NCBI GenBank assembly: GCA_000333855.2
Contig: CM007344.1
Coordinates: forward strand, 160,331-224,330
Source: Endotrypanum monterogeii
Taxonomy: Eukaryota > Euglenozoa > Kinetoplastea > Trypanosomatida > Trypanosomatidae
Length of the DNA stretch: 64,000 nucleotides
Direction of reading: 5' to 3'
How positions within the stretch are numbered: the first letter of the stretch is position 1; each line of letters begins with the position of its first letter. Positions 39,598 through 47,644 of the stretch are shown here, piece by piece. The notes beneath the pieces are model-generated. The model did no database searches and had not been told where the DNA came from. It saw nothing but the letters and a program-made list of their open reading frames with translations. Both the position numbers and the translations under genes were made by a program.

Positions 39598-40851
39598 ATG
39601 CCCAGCACCCCCGCCACCGTCGGGCTCGTAAAGAATCCCAAGAAAAAGGGTTTGTCAATAGAGGAAAAGATCGTCCTCGTTGAGCAATGGATTTCGGCTC
39701 ATCCGCAGCCCTACACGATGAAGGAGTTGATGCAGCGCATCCCCAAGCAAACCCCCGTCATATACCAGAGCGTTGAGGAGTGTGTTCGTCTTTTGGTCGC
39801 GGAGGGGCGCATCGACGAGGATCGTGTCGGCGTGAGTACGCTCTACTGGAAATTCATGCCCACAGCCACACAGCAAGCAAACAAATCCCGCCGCCCGCCG
39901 GGAAAAATCGATGGACTGGGCAGCCGCTCAGGAAGCAGTGCAGGAGCGGGGAGGGGTCTGGTGACGTTCGCAGATTTGTTAGGACGCTTGACAGCCACTG
40001 GCGCGGCAGCGCCACGGCAGCCACAGACTTTGTCAACGGAGACGGTAAAGAACTGGTGTGCACTGACGCCAGACGCTGAGCTTCGGAAATGGTGTGATCT
40101 GCTGCACGCGGAAAACGATAAGACAATGGCTGCGCTAACGAAGGAAAGAAAGCGGCTTGGGTTTGAAGAGGACAGCGGCAGTGGCGAGCATGTCTCCGAA
40201 GACGCACCATCCGATGAGGAGGCTCTGTTGGCGGAACTCGCGCATCTTCAGCAACTCACGCATCAGCGAGCTCAACTTCTAGCCGAGCAGAGGGCCTTGA
40301 CATCTCGCCAGGCGCTGCCTGAGCTACTGGACCAGTTGACCCGATCTTCCTCCATCGCCCTCGATGCCGCCAACAGGTGGACAGACAATTACTATATTGC
40401 TGAGGAAGAGATCGTGGGCAAGTCTCGCTTTGGGGGCAGTCGCCGCGATGTCCGTGCGGCGCTCCAACTTCCACTGGACTTGGATTACCTCTCCGATGAG
40501 AGCGAAGCGGAACAGAACTCATCGAGCGGCCATGAACAAAGGAAAGTCGACGATCGCAAAGGGTCTCCTGTCCCTCACACTGTGGCACCTGACGCAGCAC
40601 CGCGTCCACGCTCACCACCCCAGCAGGAAAGTCGTCCGTGCAATTCCAGTGGATCGCCCTCGACGCAGGGGAGACAGCCAGCCACGACGGCGTCACCCCT
40701 TGTCGACCCTCCGCTGGCAGCCTATGGAGCTCACTCATCCCCCAAGACAAACGTTTCTCAGCCTCCGCCTAAGCCCAAGAAAGCGGGGAAAACGAAAGCG
40801 GCTCGTCCTCCTCCGGCACAACGCGCCATGGGAAAGCGCTCTCGCTCATGA
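39598..40851 (+). CDS. MND1: Meiotic nuclear division protein 1 homologue (MND1), enlarged
   Basis: MND1 pairs with HOP2 to stimulate RAD51/DMC1 strand invasion in the nucleus. The N-terminal winged helix matches closely: KKKGLSIEEKIVLVEQWI at about residues 16-33, then an SVEECVRLLVAEGRIDEDRVG block and STLYWKF near 81-86. The leucine/Gln-rich coiled coil (about 205-250) is followed by AANRWTDN at 257-264, a hallmark of MND1, and by LDLDYLSDE near 293-301, matching the family's DFDYI ending. The protein has 417 residues against about 205-220 in yeast and animals. The excess is a Gly/Ser/Arg-rich linker after the winged helix and a Pro/Ser/Lys-rich tail of about 115 residues ending in basic clusters. 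ATG 39598 is used because the frame upstream begins with GTG and encodes a Thr-His repeat. Confidence 0.88.
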   Translation: MPSTPATVGLVKNPKKKGLSIEEKIVLVEQWISAHPQPYTMKELMQRIPKQTPVIYQSVEECVRLLVAEGRIDEDRVGVSTLYWKFMPTATQQANKSRRPPGKIDGLGSRSGSSAGAGRGLVTFADLLGRLTATGAAAPRQPQTLSTETVKNWCALTPDAELRKWCDLLHAENDKTMAALTKERKRLGFEEDSGSGEHVSEDAPSDEEALLAELAHLQQLTHQRAQLLAEQRALTSRQALPELLDQLTRSSSIALDAANRWTDNYYIAEEEIVGKSRFGGSRRDVRAALQLPLDLDYLSDESEAEQNSSSGHEQRKVDDRKGSPVPHTVAPDAAPRPRSPPQQESRPCNSSGSPSTQGRQPATTASPLVDPPLAAYGAHSSPKTNVSQPPPKPKKAGKTKAARPPPAQRAMGKRSRS

Positions 40852-41173
40852 TGTCATGAGAAAAGGGCGGAAATACCCACGTTTGATTGCTGCTTGGCTG
40901 CTTACATTCCAAACGCTCGCCCTTGTACCCGCTCACTCACTCTTCGCATGTGTCACCACTATTTACACGGAACTTGGATCCTATCATCTGCTACTACAAA
41001 AGCCCCATGACGTCTCTGTAACAGCCCCACTTTTTTTTTTTTTGTATATACCCTTGCTGGTTCTGTGTGCACGTCTGAACATACTGCTCGGCTTTGCCTT
41101 CGTTTCGTTGCCCCTCACTCCCCCTTCCTCTTCATTGAGCGAACACACTTCCTTAGTCGCAGACGTACGCGCG

Positions 41174-41204
<31 letters not shown>

Positions 41205-41723
41205 GTGTGTGTGTGTGTCTTCAACCGGACATGCATGGGACCCTCTAACCTCCAACCTCGCTCCTGTCTTCCTTTTCTCTGCCGGAACGCCTGCTTCCAA
41301 GACACGACAACAATACCAACAAAGCAACGGAACTGGGATATATAGTATACTTATTCCCCTCTCCCTACTCTTCACGAACAACGCGGAAAACATACGTGCA
41401 GACGAAAGCCCTTTTGTTGCGTGTGTCATTACCCGAGTATGCAAATCTGTCGCATGGATCGGATTGGGGAGGGATAGAACATTTCAAAGAAGGCAAAGTG
41501 ATAGTTATAATAATAAAAGAAAAGCGCAGCGACACCCTTCTCCCGACATTCATGTGCATCTCAGAGTAGAGTACTGCGTCAGCACCAGACTAACTCACAA
41601 TACACGACAGCGACAGTTCTGCTGTTCTCTTCCCTCTTCCTCCCCTGCCAACTCTTTCACACACACATTCACGTCCGCCCTCGATCTCACACCCGGTAAT
41701 CGTGCGTCAGTAGTCCGTGCAAG
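40852..41723 (+). other. Intergenic region
   Basis: No gene is supported. It contains T-runs at 41031-41043, the palindromic (CA)n(TA)n(TG)n tract at 41174-41218, and a C/T-rich stretch at 41619-41660 followed by AG at 41709-41710, a candidate spliced-leader acceptor 14 bases before the next ATG. Confidence 0.55.
41174..41218. repeat. Self-complementary (CA)9(TA)7(TG)7 tract
   Basis: Three dinucleotide blocks in the order CA, TA, TG make the whole 45-base stretch close to a perfect palindrome, able to form a hairpin or cruciform. Seen directly. Confidence 0.9.
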
Positions 41724-44678
41724 ATGCCGGGGTCATCATCACTGGAACTCTCTGCAGGGCTGGAGCAGCGCATTCGCGCCGCATCATCAGTGCTACGCCT
41801 TTCCTCCGAAGCCTTCCTCGCACGTCTACTTTCCCAGCACTACAACACCCTCGGTGGTCTCCCACGTGATCTGCTGCGCTATATTCTCACCTTCCTGGAC
41901 TACTCTACCATCTCTGCCACCATCACCCGCGTCTGCCGTCTGTGGCAAGATTGCGTGCTCGAAGACCCGCTGCATTTCTTTTCCCGCCTGCGTCAGGTGC
42001 ACGGCATCCACCTTCTGGACCCAGCACATGGTCTTTTCTACTTTCCGCGAGCGCTGAAGCGGGTGATGATCGAGTCCAAGTCGAGTACCTCGTCGCCGGT
42101 GCCAACAATCGCCGGTGCCCCAGTGTTTTCCAGCACCGGCTCAGGGGCGCCGACATCGGCGGCTGCGGCTTCAGCCTCAGACACCGGTGGCACACGCCGC
42201 GCTGAGACACAGGCAGTGGATGACCGCATACATTTGCCGAACAGAGCGGCGCGCCAGGGGGAGGTGAGCAGCGCCAGTGTTATCCCCGCCTCCTCTTTCC
42301 TTACAGTCGACATTAGGACGCAGAACACCAAGTCTCTGCCGTGGGGGTACGTGCGCGAGACGGTGCAGTGGGCCATTGCCGAAGAGCGGGTGGTTTATGG
42401 TGAAGTTCGAACGCCTGCCCTGCAGCAATCAGAAGACCCGGTGTGGTCACAAGCGGCCACCATCGCCTATGACCGCCGTATTTACATGTTCGGTGGAGAG
42501 ACATACGAGGGTGTTGTCCTGGACCGCGCGTATGAGTACAACCCTATGACAAAGCACTGGACAGTGCTGCCAACTCTCAGCGAGAAGCGGGCTGCTGCGA
42601 CTGCGGTGGCGTACAAAGGGTATATATTTGTATTTGGTGGTTACAACGCTGAAGAAGGTGTTCTAGACACGTACGAAGTGATGGAGGTGAGAACACGCAC
42701 GTGGATCTCACACCTTCACCCACCACAGTTTCTTTACAAGCAGCAACAGCAACAGCGACAAAAATCGCAGACTGACACGTTGGCGAATGCTAGGGACGCC
42801 CCCGAAGTGGCACATCAGCATTCAAATGCGGCGCATGGCGATGACGAAAGGCAGACCCAAAACCCCCTCCAGTCCTCCGGGACTGCAGTGGCCAATGCGA
42901 CATGGCCATTAGCCACAGCACCACAGCCGGGGTGGAACCGCCGAGGTCATCGAACAGCGGTGTCTCGTGAATATCGGATGCCGCAGAAAGTGTGTGGCAC
43001 TGCCGTCGCAGTGCACGGCGATGTTCTCCTATTCGCTGGGGGCCATCAGAGCCGCATTGCACCAGAGCAGACCGCCGTGAGCTACTCAGCCGTGAACAGC
43101 ACGTCGACCACACCTATGCACACCATGCATGGAGGGGCAGACGGTGGTACAGGTAGCGACATTGCAACCTCGACAGCCAGCACCAGTGTGTCGCACACCC
43201 ACACCCCGCAAAGCCCGCGACATGTTGGGTCAATCAGCGCGATAGGCCAAGTGAGCGCTGAGTCGTTTGTCTGGGTCTTCTGCCCGCGAACAGGAGAGTG
43301 GTGGACGCAAGGACCACGCCTGCCCTCGCCGCGGGCGTTCGGTGCCATGACCGTCCTCGAGCTTCCCATACTCGGTCCGTGCCTTTGCTACTTTGGTGGC
43401 TGCGCTAAAGCTGATACACCAGAAACAGCAATGCTCTACATTCCACTTTGTACGGCGGCAAAGACATGTGTACGGGCCGATGTTGACGCGAAGGACGGTG
43501 GCGACGAAGCTCTGCCAACATCGCCCGATACCCCATTGCTTCCGAACTCCACTGTCCACAGGACACAGTCAAAAAATTGGACCGTTACGCAGAAGGACAG
43601 TACTGATGCGGAGTTGCGTCGTACCACTGAGGCATACAAACCTGTTTCAGGAACGCTACGAGAGAGAGCAGAAGTGCGAGGCGCGACGCGTATGAGCCAC
43701 AGAGATGCCTCTGCAGCACCAGATGCAGCCGCGGGCCGCGACCATGCGCACCTGAATGCCTCATTGAGAGCAGCGGACAGTGCCGAGGCGCGATTGGCGC
43801 GCACGGCCGCCAATGGAAGTGAAAACAATAACAACTGCGACACGCCACTCGAGCAGCACCAGAACATCAGGCAAACGTGTGCACGCGACGTCGGTAGGCC
43901 TGCAGCCGGTGTCAGCCCTGGTGATATCTCTTGCATCCACCTCCATGACGACAGCGCCGTCCCTCCAGGAACAGAAACAGATACGATGATGATCTCCCGC
44001 TGCTTCCGCAACCCAAGCGAACTACCCTGGCAACGGTACGTGCGCATTCCCATCGGCGGCGCCTTCACATCCGTCGCAGTCCTCGGTGCGCCGCACTCCC
44101 GCTCCCTAGTCCTCACTGGCTTCTACCCTGCACCAAATATTGGGTACTGCAAGTTAGACCATTTGCTTCCACTCGACGCCTTCCTCCCCCTTTTGGGTGT
44201 ACTTTCACAGGTGCTGACCGCCCAGCCGGAAGCCGCTGAGGCTCCTCCGAAGGATCAACACGCAACTTGTGTTCATGCAGGAGGAAGCGTTTCACCATCC
44301 ACAGCGTTGTTGCCCCTGACGACTGGTGGATCACCAGACGTGGTGGCCTCGGCAGCAGCAGCACCCGCTGCATCCACGCCCATGCCACAACTGGACCCCT
44401 GTCTGCAAGCCGAGGCCACTGTGGCTGTGAATCATTTGCACCAAGAGCGTGAGTGGAGCCACCACCAACGGCAAGAAATACGAGAAATGGTGCGCTCTGC
44501 CGCGCACGCCGCCACGATGCGACACCCGCGCAATCCACAGACCGCCGGGGAGGAACACAAGTGGAGCCTTTCACCAGTGCCGGAAGTGCGTGTCGCGAGT
44601 CGCAACAGTCACTCGCTCCTGCGCGTCTCGTGGAAGGTACAAACCTTGAACGCCAAAGTCATTGTAGGTATGGAATGA
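41724..44678 (+). CDS. F-box and kelch-repeat protein
   Basis: The product has 984 residues. An F-box is visible at about 45-90 (LPRDLLRYILTFLDYSTISATITRVCRLWQDCVLEDPLHFF), the segment that normally binds SKP1 in SCF ubiquitin ligases. Kelch blades follow: ATIAYDRRIYMFGG with a W-LP end (about 245-285), ATAVAYKGYIFVFGGYN (about 290-330), GTAVAVHGDVLLFAGG (about 421-440) and a WVFCPRTGEWWTQGPRLPSPRAFGAM blade ending in CYFGG (about 516-560). A final beta-rich block near 770-810 may close the propeller. Long Ser/Thr/Gln-rich inserts sit between blades 2 and 3 and after blade 4, so a complete six-bladed propeller would be interrupted by loops. The likely role is substrate adaptor for a cullin ligase; the substrate is unknown. 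ATG 41724 follows a pyrimidine tract and CAG. Confidence 0.85.
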   Translation: MPGSSSLELSAGLEQRIRAASSVLRLSSEAFLARLLSQHYNTLGGLPRDLLRYILTFLDYSTISATITRVCRLWQDCVLEDPLHFFSRLRQVHGIHLLDPAHGLFYFPRALKRVMIESKSSTSSPVPTIAGAPVFSSTGSGAPTSAAAASASDTGGTRRAETQAVDDRIHLPNRAARQGEVSSASVIPASSFLTVDIRTQNTKSLPWGYVRETVQWAIAEERVVYGEVRTPALQQSEDPVWSQAATIAYDRRIYMFGGETYEGVVLDRAYEYNPMTKHWTVLPTLSEKRAAATAVAYKGYIFVFGGYNAEEGVLDTYEVMEVRTRTWISHLHPPQFLYKQQQQQRQKSQTDTLANARDAPEVAHQHSNAAHGDDERQTQNPLQSSGTAVANATWPLATAPQPGWNRRGHRTAVSREYRMPQKVCGTAVAVHGDVLLFAGGHQSRIAPEQTAVSYSAVNSTSTTPMHTMHGGADGGTGSDIATSTASTSVSHTHTPQSPRHVGSISAIGQVSAESFVWVFCPRTGEWWTQGPRLPSPRAFGAMTVLELPILGPCLCYFGGCAKADTPETAMLYIPLCTAAKTCVRADVDAKDGGDEALPTSPDTPLLPNSTVHRTQSKNWTVTQKDSTDAELRRTTEAYKPVSGTLRERAEVRGATRMSHRDASAAPDAAAGRDHAHLNASLRAADSAEARLARTAANGSENNNNCDTPLEQHQNIRQTCARDVGRPAAGVSPGDISCIHLHDDSAVPPGTETDTMMISRCFRNPSELPWQRYVRIPIGGAFTSVAVLGAPHSRSLVLTGFYPAPNIGYCKLDHLLPLDAFLPLLGVLSQVLTAQPEAAEAPPKDQHATCVHAGGSVSPSTALLPLTTGGSPDVVASAAAAPAASTPMPQLDPCLQAEATVAVNHLHQEREWSHHQRQEIREMVRSAAHAATMRHPRNPQTAGEEHKWSLSPVPEVRVASRNSHSLLRVSWKVQTLNAKVIVGME

Positions 44679-45678
44679 GGCTAGCAAAACAAAAAAAAAA
44701 ACAGAAAAGAGAACAGAGGAAAAAAAAAAATTTCACCAGAAGAGGGGAAGCAAACAACATCGCACCCGCCTCAAGCCTTATGTATACCTCTGAATGGCTG
44801 CTGTTGTGAGGTGATTTGTGTGTTCAAGTCACAGTGGGGAAATGAAAGACAGGTCTATGTGCACCACAAAAAGAAACTGTCGAGGAAGAAGAAAAGGTGA
44901 AAGAAAAAAAAACATGTGCCCACCACCATCACCAGCACCGCCAAACAACTTGATTTCCTTCCTCCCCTCTTTGCCTGCACCGCACGTCGCACATACCATG
45001 CCAGCATTGATTCCATTGTACAAAAGATGATGAACAGTTCGCCTATACATGTTGCGTGTGTCTGTGTGTGTGTGTGTGTGTGTGTAGGAGAGGGGAGAGA
45101 AGAAAGACGCGCCTACCCCCTTCATTCCCCACATCCAACCGATACTGTAAAACCGACAGCACGATATCGCCTAGTGGTCATTCTCTGCACCTCTGTAAGT
45201 GGACCTGCGCGATCTCGAGGAAAGGAAGAGAAGGTGCTGTGCCTCTCTTGCGCAACCCCCTCCCCCTCCCCCCCCCCTTCAAAAAAAAAAAAGCACTTAT
45301 GACCACCGTAGCTGCCATGACCGCGGAAACCTCTCTGCTTGCTGCCTCACCCTCTCCCTCTCCTCCACTGATTTCATATTTTACATATGCCCGCTTTTCC
45401 TCCTCAACTCGTGCCAAGGATAGCATCGCCCCATTGTGGCACCACACGCAACAGCTGCACCCACAATAAAACGTGCGCCACACTCCCTCTACCCTTTGTG
45501 GCCCTCATCACCATCAAACATATACATTTCAAAGGATATTGTCAGCCTACACATAGCACACACACACGCACGCCCCACATCCGTTGGTCGGTGTGTACAT
45601 CACCACATACACAGACACACACACACGAGCTTCCTTTGCCTGTCATCGCCCAGACGAAAAAAGAAAAAAAAAACATAA
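44679..45678 (+). other. Intergenic region
   Basis: No gene. It holds oligo-A runs at about 44690-44730 and 44903-44912, (GT)11 at 45063-45085, a C-run next to an A-run at 45265-45293, and short CA tracts before the LC1 ATG. Confidence 0.55.
45063..45085. repeat. (GT)11 microsatellite in the 3' flank
   Basis: Direct observation, about 385 bases after the F-box/kelch stop codon. Confidence 0.95.
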
Positions 45679-46311
45679 ATGGCGACATCGACGAGCATCA
45701 AAGAGGCCATCGGTCGTTTTGAGGAGGGTGAATATCGCCGACGGCTCAACGGGGTGCCGGAGTCGATGCATGAAAGCATTCCACGCGTCGTGGCGGCACA
45801 AGAACCCAAGGTGATGCTAATAGGAATGCTTCCACCCATCACGAAGATGGACAAGGAGATCTCCACGCTGAAGGAGTGTGTGCACCTCGGGCTGAGCACG
45901 AACGCAATCGAGAAAATCGGCCCTGGGCTGAAGGACCTCAAGAATCTCAAGATTCTCTCCCTGGGTCGAAACAGTATTCGGAAACTGGAGCAGCTCGACC
46001 TGCCGCAGTTGGAGCAGCTCTGGGCCTCGTACAACAAGATTGACAAGCTAACGGGGCTTGACAAACTGAAAGGCCTCCGTGTTCTGTATATGAGCAACAA
46101 CCTCATCAACAGCTGGACAGAAATCGACCGCCTTGCGAACCAGTGCCCCGAACTGGTCGATGTTCTCTTCATCAATAACCCCATCTGTAACAGTACCGCG
46201 AACAACCAGGAGTACAGGTATATGATGCTCCAGCGTCTGCCTAAGCTGATTCGATTGGATGGTGTGCCGGTAGACCCGGAAGAAAAAGAAGAGGCCGACC
46301 GTCGTCGCTGA
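45679..46311 (+). CDS. LC1: Outer-arm dynein light chain 1 (LC1, DNAL1 family)
   Basis: The 210-residue product is a leucine-rich repeat protein that binds the outer dynein arm heavy chain in the axoneme and is needed for normal flagellar beat. Residues 1-12 (MATSTSIKEAIGRFEE) match the family N-terminus. PPITKMDKEISTLK (about 52-65) matches the conserved PPIEKMD block. The LRR array is HLGLSTNAIEKI, ILSLGRNSIRKL, QLWASYNKIDKL and VLYMSNNLINSW (about 72-160), each in the expected place. The closing LRR cap reads LFINNP and LPKLIRLDGVPVDPEE. Length is close to the human (190) and algal (198) proteins. Start ATG 45679 follows an A-rich stretch. Confidence 0.95.
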   Translation: MATSTSIKEAIGRFEEGEYRRRLNGVPESMHESIPRVVAAQEPKVMLIGMLPPITKMDKEISTLKECVHLGLSTNAIEKIGPGLKDLKNLKILSLGRNSIRKLEQLDLPQLEQLWASYNKIDKLTGLDKLKGLRVLYMSNNLINSWTEIDRLANQCPELVDVLFINNPICNSTANNQEYRYMMLQRLPKLIRLDGVPVDPEEKEEADRRR

Positions 46312-46368
46312 TCCATCCTTGAATAGGTGAGTGGGGAGAAAGAAGACCTCAGACGCGTTTCTTTTTTT

Positions 46369-46392
46369 GTTGTTGTTGTTGTTGTTGTTGTT
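46369..46392 (+). repeat. (GTT)8 microsatellite preceded by a T-run
   Basis: Same unit, copy number and preceding T-run as at 38941-38964; lies 58 bases after the LC1 stop codon. Confidence 0.95.
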
Positions 46393-47050
46393 TGTGTATC
46401 GCATCTGTGTCCTCGTGGCGGCGTACGGGCCGTTCAACTCTCACCCATCTCTACTTTTTTTTTTTTTTGCTAATGTTGGCCATGCGGATGTACGATAGTC
46501 GAGTTTCAGGAGAGGGAACGGGAACAGAGAAGGGAAGGGAAGGGAAGGGGACGGTAAACCAGCGAACTCAGCGCAGGGAGCCATGGATACCGGTGTAGTC
46601 GGGGAGGGGGAGAGGGGGGAAGTTGACCCTAGCAAATGTGTTTCACACTAGCCAAGAGGGTGTGCAGTAAAAGCAGGAAACCGTTTGCCCAAACGCACGG
46701 GTGCAACACTAACCGATCCGAATGTGAACTTGCGGGGTCTGATCAAACGCCACAGCAGACACCACGACATTCGCCACTCACGACTCACCCCACGCAACCC
46801 CCGCTCCTCAAGGTGCCGCAGCCCTCGTGGCATGCGCCTTCACTTCCCCTCACTGTTTTTTTCTTTTTTTTTGTCATTTATACGCCTCAATCAGCTCACC
46901 AGTTGCCCTATCCCCCCCCCTCCCCCTCCCTCCCTTCTCCCCTCTTCGAAGTTCATGTATAGAGCGGTCCACGTAACGCTGGATATTCACTTTCGGTGCT
47001 TTCGTGCAAATGAGAGGGAGCGCACGCGCGTCCATCTTCAAGCGGTACAA

Positions 47051-47079
47051 ATATATATATATATATATATACATATATA
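47051..47079. repeat. TA-rich microsatellite
   Basis: Alternating TA tract with one interruption, seen directly. Confidence 0.9.
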
Positions 47080-47644
47080 ATACTACAGTTGATAAAAAAT
47101 GAAGTTCTCGTTGCAGCAGAAGGCGGAAAAATGGAACAGATAACGTCTTGTCACCTCCTCCACTCCAACCCCACTCCCCGCCCCGAGCCCGGCTCATAAC
47201 GCATTCCACAGACGTCCCCGCGTCGCCTGTGTGGGAGGGAGGGAGGGAAGGAGGGGGGGACTCTGTGAGGTATAGCCCTCGCGCCTCCCCCCCCCACCGT
47301 CAGCACATGCTCAAGAAGACAAAAAAAAACATCTTAGCAGTCGATCTACTGGGGGGAACCCATGCCGAGTGAAGAGGGGTAGTTTTTTTCTATTAAAATG
47401 TAATACAACATGCTACACGCACCGCCCTCCACATCGCCCACCCTTCTCACGATAAGAACTCACCAACACACACACACACATGTATTCTCAGGCTCCAAGC
47501 ACACGTCCCGATGTTGACGCGTCACTTTAAGAGAGCGTTGTGGGTGACTCATCCTCTTCCTGGTACCAGAATACATATATATGTATATATTGGGGAGACA
47601 TGAAGAGGTGGCCCATCTAGAACTTCCCCTTTGAAGAAAACGTG

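Larger units (their letters stand above)
46312..47644 (+). other. Long intergenic region
   Basis: No gene seen in 1.33 kb. It holds (GTT)8 at 46369-46392, T-runs near 46456 and 46857-46873, C-runs near 46912-46923 and TA repeats at 47051-47079. Confidence 0.5.

Noticed and set aside
40364..41248. 294-codon frame overlapping MND1 and continuing into the spacer
   Set aside because: The first half is out of frame with the conserved MND1 motifs and the second half is simple-repeat spacer.
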